A stretch of DNA of 64,000 nt from assembly GCF_900142575.1 (NCBI RefSeq), contig NZ_FRBI01000015.1:66829-130828 (forward strand), read 5' to 3'. The translations under genes and the position numbers were made by a program. Below the pieces are notes generated by a model. That model was given only the letters and a program-made list of their open reading frames with translations, had not been told where the DNA came from and made no database searches. The stretch's first letter is position 1. Each line of letters starts with the position of its first letter. Positions 16,320 to 25,300 of the stretch are shown piece after piece. The stretch comes from Actinacidiphila paucisporea. GTDB lineage: Bacteria; Actinomycetota; Actinomycetes; Streptomycetales; Streptomycetaceae.

Positions 16320-18254
16320 ATGAGCACGACCGCGCACACCGGCTCCGCGCCGGCGGACACCTCCCCCACCTCCCCGCACGGCGGGGCCGCCGTCCCGCCG
16401 CACCGCTGCGGGCCGGCGTCGGCCGATCCCACCGGCGCACTGGCCGCCTTCGTGTGCGACCGGGGCGGCACACCGCAGCTGTGGCTGGCCGCGCACGGCG
16501 ACGCGGAGCCCCGGCTGCTCGACGAGCGCGCCGATCCGGTGACCGACGTGAGCTGGTCGCCCGACGGCCGGTGGATCGCCTACACCTCGGCGCCCGGCGG
16601 CGGCGAGCACACCGTGGTGCGCTGCGTACGCCCGGACGGCTCCGGCCACCGCGTCCTGGCCGGCGCCGGGTCGCCCGCCGCGGCCTCCTTCGGCTGCTGG
16701 ACGCCGGACGGCACGGCCCTCGCGGTCACCGAGGCCGTGGCCGCGGACGGCGACGCGCCCGCTCCCGGGCCCGCGGACGCGCACACCGCCGCGGCCCGGA
16801 GCGCGACCGCGGAGATGGGCCTGCTGATCGCCTCGCTGGTCGACCCGGACGGCCGGGCCGCCCCCCGCCGGGTGGCCGCCGAGACCGGCTCCGCCACTCT
16901 CCGGGTGTGCGACGTCTCCCGCGACGGCCGGTGGATCCTGCTGCGGCGCGGGCCGCGCGGCCACCGCGAGGCGGTCGTGCTGGACACCGTCTCGGGCCGG
17001 GAGACCTGCCTGCTGCCCGCCGCCGACGGCGACCCGCGCGTGGGCCGCTTCTCTCCCGACGCGAGGACCCTGTGGCTGCGCAGTGACGAGGACCGCGAGT
17101 ACGCCGCGCTGCTCGCCGTCGAACTGACCGCCGACGGCGCCCCGGGCCGGACCGTGGAGGCCGCCGCCCGGCCCGACGCCGACCTGGAGCTGTTCAGTGC
17201 CGACCGGGCGGTCGAGCGGGCCGCGCTGGTGTGGAACCGCGATGGCCGCAGCCTCCTGGAGACCGCCGTGCCGGGAGCGGACGGCACTCTGGGAGCGGTG
17301 CGCGAGGTCCGGCTGCCGCACGAGGTCGTCACCCGCGCCGAGCCCGCCACGACCGGCGGACTGCTGCTGTCCCTGTCCTCGTCGGTCCGGCCGCCCGGCG
17401 TGTGGGTCGCCGCGCCGGACGGCGACCCGGTGCGCACCGCGTGGACCTGGCACCGCTCGCGGCCGGCGCCCGCCTCGTCGGCCCCGCGACCGCCGCTGCT
17501 GCTGGAGTTGACCGCGCGGGACGGCCTGCCGCTGTCCGGCTGGTTCCACCGGGCACCCGGCGTCCCGGACGCGGGCCCGTGCGTGGTGCATCTGCACGGC
17601 GGCCCGGAGAGCCAGGAGCGGCCGGTACTCGACCCGCTGTACCAGGCGCTCCTCGCCCGCGGCCTGCACGTCTTCGCCCCCGACGTACGCGGCTCCTCGG
17701 GCCACGGGCGCGCCTTCCTCGCCGCCGACCTGGGGGCGGGCCGCTTCGCGGCGATCGACGACGTGGCCGACTGCGCCGCCCACCTGGTCGCCGCCGGGCT
17801 CGCCGATCCGGACCGGCTGGCCGTGATGGGCCGCTCCTACGGCGGCTACCTGGTGATGTCGGTCCTGGTGCGGCACCCCGACCTCTTCCGGGCCGGTGTC
17901 GCGGTGAGCGGCATCTCGGACTTCGCCACCTTCTTCTCCGACACCGAGCCGTGGAACGCCGAGTCGGCCGCCGTGAAGTACGGCCACCCCGTGCACGACC
18001 ACGCCCTGCTCGCGCTGCTCTCGCCGATGACGCACATCGGAGCCCTGCGCGCGCCGCTGCTCGCGGTGCACGGAGCACTCGACACCAACGTGCCGCCCGG
18101 CGAGTCCGAGCGGTTCGTCCGGGCGGCCCGCAGGCTCGGCGCCACCGCGGAGCTGCTGGTCTTCCCCGACGAGGGCCACGACCTGGCCCGCCGCGCCAAC
18201 CGCGAACGCCTGTACGCCGCCGCGGGGCAGTGGCTGACCCGCTGGACCACCTGA
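16320..18254 (+). CDS. S9 prolyl-oligopeptidase-family serine peptidase
   Basis: 644 residues, no signal peptide, so cytoplasmic. An N-terminal beta-propeller-like region (residues about 30-390, with repeated DGRW and DG-S blades) precedes an alpha/beta-hydrolase domain. The nucleophile is Ser506 in GRSYGGY, with Asp588 in HGALDTN and His620 in DEGHDLA; an oxyanion segment VVHLHGGPES precedes them. GGAG before the ATG at 16320 sets the start. It closes the operon and is followed by a 16-bp-stem terminator. In the proteobacterial NAGGN trio the third gene is an M42 peptidase. An S9 enzyme here could have the equivalent role of degrading the peptide osmolyte (inference). Confidence 0.9.
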   Translation: MSTTAHTGSAPADTSPTSPHGGAAVPPHRCGPASADPTGALAAFVCDRGGTPQLWLAAHGDAEPRLLDERADPVTDVSWSPDGRWIAYTSAPGGGEHTVVRCVRPDGSGHRVLAGAGSPAAASFGCWTPDGTALAVTEAVAADGDAPAPGPADAHTAAARSATAEMGLLIASLVDPDGRAAPRRVAAETGSATLRVCDVSRDGRWILLRRGPRGHREAVVLDTVSGRETCLLPAADGDPRVGRFSPDARTLWLRSDEDREYAALLAVELTADGAPGRTVEAAARPDADLELFSADRAVERAALVWNRDGRSLLETAVPGADGTLGAVREVRLPHEVVTRAEPATTGGLLLSLSSSVRPPGVWVAAPDGDPVRTAWTWHRSRPAPASSAPRPPLLLELTARDGLPLSGWFHRAPGVPDAGPCVVHLHGGPESQERPVLDPLYQALLARGLHVFAPDVRGSSGHGRAFLAADLGAGRFAAIDDVADCAAHLVAAGLADPDRLAVMGRSYGGYLVMSVLVRHPDLFRAGVAVSGISDFATFFSDTEPWNAESAAVKYGHPVHDHALLALLSPMTHIGALRAPLLAVHGALDTNVPPGESERFVRAARRLGATAELLVFPDEGHDLARRANRERLYAAAGQWLTRWTT

Positions 18255-18300
18255 CCGCACCGCCCGCCTCGGCCGGCTTCCCGACCGTTTCCGGCTGTTT

Positions 18301-18340
18301 CCGGCCGGGCTCGACCTGGACCCCGGTCGAGCCCGGCCGG
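18301..18340. terminator. Strong hairpin terminator
   Basis: Perfect 16-bp stem (CCGGCCGGGCTCGACC with its complement) closing an 8-nt loop, 47 bp after the S9 peptidase stop. It ends the three-gene NAGGN-like operon. Confidence 0.85.
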
Positions 18341-18446
18341 TCCGCGCGATCGCCGTGAGCGGAATCGAGATGATTTACCTGCACGTTAAAGTAATTCATG
18401 GTTCGATCCGGTTGACCGCCAGCGCACGCACGCCAGGAGGCAGCTC

Positions 18447-20246
18447 GTGACCGAGTCCGATTCCCCCGCAGAGGCCGCCGAAGCCGCAGAAGCGCAGCTC
18501 GCATCGCTCGTGGACGAGGCGACCGCCTTGGCCGGCGAGCTGGCGGAGGCCGACGCGCGGCGGTTGCGCGCCAGCGTCGTACGGCCCCTGTCGGCCCTCC
18601 TGCGACGGCCGGCCGGGCACGCCCCGACCTCACCCGGCCCCGCGTCCGCTGGACCGGGGACATCCGGGGAGCGGCTGTGGGCGCTGGCTCAGGAGGCGAC
18701 CCGGCTGCGGGCACGCCCGCAGGCACCCGCCGAGCTGATCGAGGCCACCGCCGCTCTGCAGGACCTGGTCTGCGGGCGCGGCGACGATCACGACACGGCC
18801 GCCCGGCACGCGGAACTGCGGCGGCTCCAGGCCGCGTTGCCCGCCGCGATCATGCCCGCGCCCGACGGTCCCTATCTGGTCACCGACGCCCGGTACGTCA
18901 CCGATCATCTCGGCGAGCCGGTCGCCACCACCCCGACCACGGCCCTGTGCCGGTGCGGCGCCTCCGCGCTCAAGCCGCTGTGCGACGGCACCCACGCCAC
19001 CACCGGGTTCACCTCCGGCAAGGACCCCAAGCGCGTGCCGGATCACCGGGAGACCCATGTCGGCCAGCAGGTCGACGTCCTGGACAACCGCGGGATCTGC
19101 CAGCACTCCGGATACTGCACCGACCGGCTCGCGAGCGTCTTCCACCAGCGCGGGGAGCCCTTCGTGACCCCCAGCGGCGGCCGGATGGACGAGATCGTGC
19201 GCGCGGTGCGCGACTGCCCGTCAGGGGCGCTGTCCTTCGCGATCGACCAGGTGGAGGCCCGGGATGCGGTCGACCGCCACGGCACGCGCGAACCGGCGAT
19301 CGAAGTCTCCAAGGACGGCCCCTACCGCGTCACCGGCGCTATCCCCCTCGTCCAGGAGGACGGCACGGCGGTACCGCGCGACCAGGGCGCCTCCCTGGAG
19401 CACTACGCCCTGTGCCGGTGCGGGCAGTCGCGGAACAAGCCGTTCTGCAGCGGCATGCACTGGTACGTCGGATTCCGCGACCCGGTGCCCGAGGCCGACC
19501 ACCGGCCCAGCATCTTCGAATGGGCCGGCGGGCTGCCCGCCCTGGAGCGGATGACCCGCTTGTTCTACGAGAAGCACGTCCCGCAGGACCCGCTGCTGGC
19601 GCCGCTGTTCGCCTCCATGTCGCCCGACCACCCGCAGCGGGTGGCGAAATGGCTGGGCGAGGTCTTCTGCGGACCGAGCCGCTACAGCGACGAGTACGGC
19701 GGCTACACCCGGATGATCTCCCAGCACATGGGGAAGGGCCTGACCGAGGAGCAGCGTGCCCGCTGGGTGAAACTGCTGACGCTCTCCGCGCAGGAGGCGG
19801 GACTGCCCAACGACGCGGAGTTCCGCTCCGCGTTCGGGGCCTACATCGAGTGGGGCTCCCGCCTGGCGGTGGAGAACTCCCAGGCCGGTGCCACACCTCC
19901 GCCGCACATGCCCGTGCCCCATTGGGACTGGCACACCGCGGCCGGAGCTCCGGGCTCCCGCGTTCCGGCAATCGCCGCGCCCGCGGCGGAACCGGAAGCG
20001 CCGCCGGTGCTGCCGTCCGCCGACGAGCCGGTACGGTTCGCGGACCACGTCAAGCCCCTGTTCCGTGCCATGGACCGGCAGTCGATGACCTTCGTGTTCG
20101 ACCTGTGGGCCCATGACGACGTCAGCCGGCACGCCGACGCCATCCTGCGCCGCCTCCGCGCCGGGACCATGCCCTGCGACGGGCCGTGGCCGACCGAGCG
20201 GATCGACGCCTTCGCCCGCTGGATCGACGAGGGGAAACAACCGTGA
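18447..20246 (+). CDS. CDGSH / Fe-S / CDGSH / truncated-globin fusion protein
   Basis: 599-residue cytoplasmic redox protein. Helical N-terminus (1-130). First CDGSH-type 2Fe-2S site: Cys168, Cys170, Cys179, His183. Then a divergent ferredoxin-like segment with Cys218, Cys224 and Cys257 (CQHSGYC and DCPSGA). Second CDGSH-like site: Cys323, Cys325, Cys334, His338, reading CSGMH in place of CDGSH. Residues about 350-480 resemble a group-II truncated haemoglobin (LFYEKHVPQDPLLAPLF, then YTRMISQHMGKGLTEEQRARW with the probable haem His). The last 75 residues (FDLWAHDDV and GTMPCDGPWP) resemble a cytochrome-type domain lacking a CXXCH haem site. GTG start follows a perfect AGGAGG. It may handle NO, O2 or electron transfer; partner unknown. 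Confidence 0.85.
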   Translation: MTESDSPAEAAEAAEAQLASLVDEATALAGELAEADARRLRASVVRPLSALLRRPAGHAPTSPGPASAGPGTSGERLWALAQEATRLRARPQAPAELIEATAALQDLVCGRGDDHDTAARHAELRRLQAALPAAIMPAPDGPYLVTDARYVTDHLGEPVATTPTTALCRCGASALKPLCDGTHATTGFTSGKDPKRVPDHRETHVGQQVDVLDNRGICQHSGYCTDRLASVFHQRGEPFVTPSGGRMDEIVRAVRDCPSGALSFAIDQVEARDAVDRHGTREPAIEVSKDGPYRVTGAIPLVQEDGTAVPRDQGASLEHYALCRCGQSRNKPFCSGMHWYVGFRDPVPEADHRPSIFEWAGGLPALERMTRLFYEKHVPQDPLLAPLFASMSPDHPQRVAKWLGEVFCGPSRYSDEYGGYTRMISQHMGKGLTEEQRARWVKLLTLSAQEAGLPNDAEFRSAFGAYIEWGSRLAVENSQAGATPPPHMPVPHWDWHTAAGAPGSRVPAIAAPAAEPEAPPVLPSADEPVRFADHVKPLFRAMDRQSMTFVFDLWAHDDVSRHADAILRRLRAGTMPCDGPWPTERIDAFARWIDEGKQP

Positions 20247-20420
20247 TGCCGGGAGTCGGTCCTCCGCGAGCACGCGGGTGAGGACGTACTCGGCGCGCAC
20301 TATCAGGAGATCGTCCGGTGGATCGGGGACGACGACCCGAGCACCCGACGGCTCATGGAGTCCATCCTGGCGGAGGAGGAAGAGCACGCCGACGACCTCC
20401 TCGACCTGCTCGGCGGCTGA
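20247..20420 (+). pseudogene. Remnant of a ferritin-like protein (C-terminal half)
   Basis: In one frame, directly after the fusion gene's stop, about 57 codons read as the end of a ferritin/bacterioferritin-like four-helix protein: EIVRWIGDDDPSTRRLMESI followed by an EEEEHADDLLDLLGG tail and a normal stop. The E-E-x-H iron-ligand type pattern is recognisable. No start codon exists in this frame before an internal ATG (in LMES), and the N-terminal two helices are absent; an ATG at 20246 opens a different frame that stops after 11 codons. Best read as a decayed or truncated gene. A sequence error or programmed frameshift would need checking. Confidence 0.65.
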
Positions 20421-20427
20421 CCGGGGC

Positions 20428-21225
20428 TCACGCGGGGGCGGCCTGGCGTGCCGCGCGCGGGTGCAGTTCGTACACGGCGAAGGCGCGTCTGATGACCGGC
20501 TGGGCGACGTTGCGTACGAGCACGCCGCCCCCGGTCATCCCGCGCTCGGTGCCGGCGTGCGCGTGGCCGTGCACCGCCAGGTCGGCCCCGGCGTCGTCGA
20601 CGGCCTCGGCGAGCAGGTAGCTCCCCAGGAACGGGTAGATCTCCGGGGGCTCGCCCGCGAGGGTGTCGGCGACCGGCGAGAAGTGGGTGAGCGCCACGCG
20701 CACGTCGCAGTCCGCCACTTCGGTCAGGGCGTCGCGCAGCCCGTCGGCCAGGCGCCGCGAGTAGCGGATGAAGGACTTCATCTCCGCCTCACCGAAGTCA
20801 CTGCCGCAGCGTCCGGCGAAGCCTCCGCCGAAGCCCTTGCTGCCCGCGATCCCGAGCCGGTACGGGCCGGCCTGCACGACGGTGGAGGTGCCCTCCAGCA
20901 CGGCCGCACCGCTCGCGCGGAGGATCGCGGCGATCTCGTCGGGGCGGTCGCCGTGGTGGTCGTGGTTGCCCAGCACGGCCACCACCGGCACCGGCAGTCC
21001 CGCGATCTCGTCGGCGACCACCCGCGCCTCGTCGGCGGTGCCGTGCCGGGTCAGGTCGCCGGCCAGCAGCAGGACGTCGGCGCAGCCGGAGAGTGTCTCG
21101 TAGGCGGGGCGCAGCAGACCGCGGCTCTCCTCGCCCATGTGGATGTCGCCGACGGCGGCGATCCGCACGGCGGTTCCCGCCCCCGTGTCCGCCGCGGCGC
21201 CGGCGGCGCTTTCGGGCGCGGTCAC
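20428..21225 (-). CDS. Metallophosphoesterase
   Basis: 265 residues. All five calcineurin-like blocks are present: GDIHMG, GDLTRHG, GNHDHH, a His in ALTHFSP and HGHAH. It hydrolyses a phosphomono- or diester with two metals in the cytoplasm; substrate not identifiable. Start is a GTG whose GTGA overlaps the stop of the BON-type gene. Last gene of a coupled three-gene operon with a nucleotidyltransferase-fold protein, so one may make and the other remove a nucleotide modification (inference). A Gly/Phe-rich insert (GSKGFGGGFAGRCG) lies between blocks 3 and 4. Confidence 0.88.
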   Translation of the reverse strand: MTAPESAAGAAADTGAGTAVRIAAVGDIHMGEESRGLLRPAYETLSGCADVLLLAGDLTRHGTADEARVVADEIAGLPVPVVAVLGNHDHHGDRPDEIAAILRASGAAVLEGTSTVVQAGPYRLGIAGSKGFGGGFAGRCGSDFGEAEMKSFIRYSRRLADGLRDALTEVADCDVRVALTHFSPVADTLAGEPPEIYPFLGSYLLAEAVDDAGADLAVHGHAHAGTERGMTGGGVLVRNVAQPVIRRAFAVYELHPRAARQAAPA

Positions 21226-21473
21226 GAGAGGACCTCCGGGTGGTCGGGAGCGAGCGCCTCGACCAACGCGATGTCGGTACGCACCGGCAGCCCGTCCAGC
21301 TCGGCGGCGATCACCTCGAGCAGCTCGTCGCGGCACGCGGTGCTGGGCACCGTGCCGTGCACCAGGACCAGCCCGCTGCGCGCCTCGACCCTGATGCCCA
21401 GTTCGGCGGTGCCGTCCTCGGCGAGCCGGCGTTGCAGGCCGGCGATCCGGTATTCCAGGAGTGATGTGTTCAC
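21222..21473 (-). CDS. Small BON-like domain protein
   Basis: 83 residues beginning with a GTG that overlaps the upstream nucleotidyltransferase stop (GTGA). The pattern IRVEARSGLVLVHGTVPSTACRDEL followed by an alpha/beta repeat (split here as RVEARSGLVLVHGTV and a VRTDIALVEAL strand) fits a single BON or similar ligand-binding alpha/beta domain, in which a Gly precedes a V-L-x-G strand. No signal peptide, so it is probably cytoplasmic, unlike most BON proteins. It sits between a nucleotidyltransferase and a phosphoesterase and may recruit a substrate for them. Function unknown. Confidence 0.6.
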   Translation of the reverse strand: MNTSLLEYRIAGLQRRLAEDGTAELGIRVEARSGLVLVHGTVPSTACRDELLEVIAAELDGLPVRTDIALVEALAPDHPEVLS

Positions 21474-22174
21474 GGGGACGCCTCCTCGGCATCGGAAGAA
21501 GAACCGTCGGCGGGCGCGATGACGTCCAGCCGCTCCAGCAGGAAGAGGAAGGCCTCGGACATGGGCTTGCCCTTCCCGCGACCGCGGATCTCCGCCCAGT
21601 CGATCCGTTCGCGCAGCGTGCGGGCGATGGGCAGGACGGCGCCGAAGTCGCAGTGGTGGTCGGAAAAGGCGTCGAGCAGGCCCGAGACCAGGTCGGTGGG
21701 GTGCAGGACCGGCATCCGTACGGAGTCCACCGGGCGCACCTCGGCGCGCGCGAGCAGTCCCGGGGTCACCGGCCGGTCGGCCAGCTCCATGATCAGGTCG
21801 ACGTTCTGGCCCCGGCAGTCCGCCTTGAGCAGCCAGTCCTCGGGCGGCGTCCAGACCCGGATGCCGGCCGCCGCCAGCACCTGGCAGACGTCGTCGACGT
21901 CCTCGTGCAGGATGCAGAAGTCCACGTCGTGCAGCGAACGCCGGGGCACGCCGTGCGCGTACGCGGCCACACCGCCGGCCAGCGCGAACCGGCAGTCGCC
22001 GGCCTTGAGCAGCGCGGCCACCTGCTTGGCCGCCTCCAGGATCTCCTGCGAGCAGTCCGCCCCCGGGACCTCCTGCGGCGCGGGGGCCGGGCGGGCGGGC
22101 TCCGCGGCGTGCGGACCGGGCTGCCCCCTGTCCCGCACCAAGCCGTTCGCGCCCGTATCGGGGTCAGGTGCCAC
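21470..22174 (-). CDS. Nucleotidyltransferase-fold protein
   Basis: 234 residues from a GTG preceded by AAGGAGG. Core motifs of the DNA polymerase beta-like nucleotidyltransferase fold: LAGGVAAYAHGVPRRSLHDVDF, seen as the GG...H-DVDF arrangement with Asp residues, then a third acidic site near NVDLIMEL. Members of this class transfer nucleotides to proteins, antibiotics or toxins; some are toxins themselves. The first 40 residues are Pro/Ala-rich and probably disordered. First gene of an operon with the BON-like protein and the metallophosphoesterase, all coupled by GTGA overlaps. Substrate unknown. Confidence 0.75.
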   Translation of the reverse strand: MAPDPDTGANGLVRDRGQPGPHAAEPARPAPAPQEVPGADCSQEILEAAKQVAALLKAGDCRFALAGGVAAYAHGVPRRSLHDVDFCILHEDVDDVCQVLAAAGIRVWTPPEDWLLKADCRGQNVDLIMELADRPVTPGLLARAEVRPVDSVRMPVLHPTDLVSGLLDAFSDHHCDFGAVLPIARTLRERIDWAEIRGRGKGKPMSEAFLFLLERLDVIAPADGSSSDAEEASP

Positions 22175-22264
22175 TGCGCCGCCCTCCTTCTGCCGCTGCC
22201 GGGCCGGACCGCCCGCGCCAGCCGCCTACCCGGCCGTCCCGGCACCACGCTGCGCGGCCCGCAC

Positions 22265-22290
22265 GGGACGGCGGCCGCGGCGGCCGTCCC
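22265..22290 (-). terminator. Hairpin downstream of LAL regulator gene
   Basis: GGGACGGC pairs with GCCGTCCC across a 10-nt GC-rich loop, 34 bp beyond the stop of the LAL gene on the minus strand. Probably ends the cluster transcript before the nucleotidyltransferase operon. Confidence 0.5.
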
Positions 22291-22323
22291 GGCCCGCACG
22301 GCACGGTCGCGCGGACGCCGCCC

Positions 22324-25300
22324 TCACAGCAGACCCGGCTGGACCGCGGCCGCGGCGGCGCGGATCAGTAAACTCGCCAGGGCCGTTCTGCTGCTGACGC
22401 CGAGCTTGGCGAAGACCCGGGACAGGTGCATCTCGACGGTCTTCTCGGCCAGGAAGAGCCGCTGGGCGATCTGGCGGTTGGTCAGCCCCTCGCTGACCAG
22501 GGAGGCCACCTGCTTCTCCCGCTGGGTCAGCGACGGCCGGCCCGCCTCCGCGGCGCCCGCGGGAGCGGCGGCGGGGCGGCAGTCCAGGTCCCTGCGGGCC
22601 GCGAGCGCGCGGCGGGCCATCGGCCGGGCGCCGTAGGCCGCGCACGCGGTCTGCACCTCCCGCAGGCACACCTCGGCCTCGTCGGTCCTGCCGCAGGCCG
22701 CGAGCAGGGTGCCGACGAGCATCCGGGCGCGGAGGGCGTCCATCACCGAGCCGGCGGACTCCAGCGCCTCCACGGCGGACGTTGCCGTTTCCAGCGCGCC
22801 GGCCGGTGCTCGGGCGGCCAGCGCCTGCGCCCGGCCGAGGAGCGCGAGGCCGGTGCGGCCGGGCAGGCCGAGCCGGCCGGCGGCGCGCGCGCCCAGGTCG
22901 GCCGCGCGGCGGGCCTCCGGCGCGCGGCCCGCGGCCAGTTCCGCCCGCACCACCAGTTCGCACCAGCTCACCCGGGACCACGGGTCGAAGGCCTCGAAGC
23001 CGGGGCCGCCGCCGGTGCGTGCGAGGGTCAGGCAGCCCTCGGCGTCGCCCGACTCCAGCCGGTGCTCGGCCTGCATGTAGCGCGACAGCGAGTCGAAGAG
23101 CCCCTCGGCCGGACCGGACCGCGGCTCGACCGGGCGCAGACCGGCGCCCGGCGGGGCCGTGGGGTCGCCGGTCCACAGGCCGGCCCACCGGTTCAGTACG
23201 CGCGCGGCGGCCCGCTCCTCGCCGCCGCCGGACGCCTGGGCGAGGTCGACGCCCTCCTCGGCGCAGCTCCTGGCCTCGTGCAGCCGGCCCAGCGAGTGCA
23301 GCAGCAGGGTGCGGGCGACGAAGACGTTCGGCAGCAGCGCGGCCTGCCCGCCGTACCGGGCGAAGGCCAGCGCGCGGTCGACGTGGCGCAGCGCCTCTGC
23401 GGGGCGCTCCAGCAGCAGTTCGCTCCAGCCGACCCAGGCCCCGGCGTCCTGGCGGCGGGTGAATTCCTCGTCCAGCATGCGGTCCAGCAGCTCCGCCGCC
23501 CGGTCCGCCTCGCGCGCCGCGGCCTTGCGGTCCGCGGCGAGGCAGGCGGCTGACGCGGCGATGCCGAGGGCCGTGGCCTGGAGGGGGGCCGCCGACGGGT
23601 GGCTGCGAACCGTCGCCAGAGCCCGGTAGGCCCACTCGCGGCTGGTCGTGCTCTCGCCCGCCGCGAACTCGCCCTGTGCCCTCTCCAGTTCGAGCGTGGC
23701 GCGCTCCACCCCGGGCGCGCCCCTGAGCGCCGCGATCTCGCGGTCGAGCAGCTCTCCTGCCTCCACCGGCCGGCCGAGCTGGCGGTCCAGCCGCGCGCAC
23801 AGGGCGGCGGCCTCGGCTCGCGGGGCCGACGGCTCGCCGGGGAAGCCGGCCAGTGCCTCGTGCAGCACCTTCCGGCTGGCCTGGAGGTGGCCCGAGGCAC
23901 CCAGCGCCGTGCCCAGCAGGACCATCAACTCCAGTCGGCGCGCGGTGTGCTCGCCTGCGGCCGGGATGAGGCGGAGGGCGGTGCGCAGCCACTGGGCCGC
24001 GGTGGCCGGCGCCTGGACGCGTACCGCGTGCGCGGCCTCGGCCAGCACCTCGGCGGCGTCGAGGTCGCCGACCGCGGCGGTGCACTGGACGTGGTAGGCG
24101 CGGGCGGCGGCCGGCAGGCCGGCGCGGCGCAAGGCCACCGCGGCGCGGGCGTGGGCGCCCAGCCGCCAGCCGGGGCTGGTGCTGTCGTAGACGACGCGGC
24201 GCACCAGGGCGTGCCGGAAGGAGAAGTCGAGCGGGCCCGCGGTGGGCCTGATGATGTCCTGGGCGGCCAGCTCGTCGATCGCCCCGAGGGCGACGGCCTC
24301 GTCGAGGGAGGCGATCTCGGCGGCGAGCGGCACGTCGAAGGACTCCCCGGCCACCGCGGCGGCCCTGGCCAGCAGGGCGCCGTGCGGGCTGAGCGCGTCG
24401 AGTTCCGCCAGCAGCGCGGCCTCCACCGCGGGCGGCAGCTCCCCGGCGTCGCCGGGCGTGAGGGACGGGTCGGCCGGCAGGCCCTGCGGCATGCACGCGT
24501 GCAGCGCCTTGAGGTAGAGCGGGTTGCCCCTGCTCTCCTGGTACAGCGCGCGGTGCCAGGGCGTGCTGGTGCGCTCGCCGAGCAGCGCGGCCATGTCCCG
24601 GTCGCTGAGCGGCCCGAGCTGGAGGCGCTCGTGGTCCCACGCGGTGCCGGCGAGCGCCGCGCGAAGCCGGACCGGGGTCTGCCGGTGGCGGTGGGCCAGG
24701 ACCAGCAGGACGGGGGTGTCGATGGGCCGGCGCAGCAGTTGGGCGATGAGTTCCACGGACTCCTCGTCCGCCCGGTGCATGTCGTCGAGCGCCAGGACCA
24801 GCGCGGGGACGGCCAGCGCGTGCAGCGACTGGCGCACCGCCCGGTAGAAGCCGTGCAGTCCCAGCGGCAGCGGCGCCGGGTGGGTGCCCGCGGCCGGGGC
24901 GGCGGCCGGCACCAGGGGAGCGAGCGAGGGGAAGACCGAGCCGAGCGAGCGGAGCGTGTCATGGGTGGGCCGCGCGGCGCCGCCGGCCGCGAGGTCGGCG
25001 AGGCGGTCGTCGAGGGCGTCCACGAACGGGCCGAAGGGGATGCGGCGTTCGGGTTCCGGGGCGCGGCCGGTCAGCGCCGGGAGGCCGTGTGCGGCGGCTG
25101 CCTGCTCCAGCTCACCGAGTAATCGCGTCTTGCCGATGCCCGGTTCGCCGATGATCTCCAGGACCCGGCCGCGGCTGTCCTTCAGCCCGGCCAGCAGGAG
25201 TTCCAGCGTCCGTAACTCGCTGCGCCGTCCCACGAAGGGCTCGCCGGCGCCTGCGCGAGCGCCCGGCGTGTTCGTCGCGCAATCCCCTGGATGCCTGGTC

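Noticed and set aside
20246..20281. 11-codon ORF starting inside the fusion gene's stop
   Set aside because: Too short and in a different frame from the ferritin-like remnant; treated as part of the decayed gene region.
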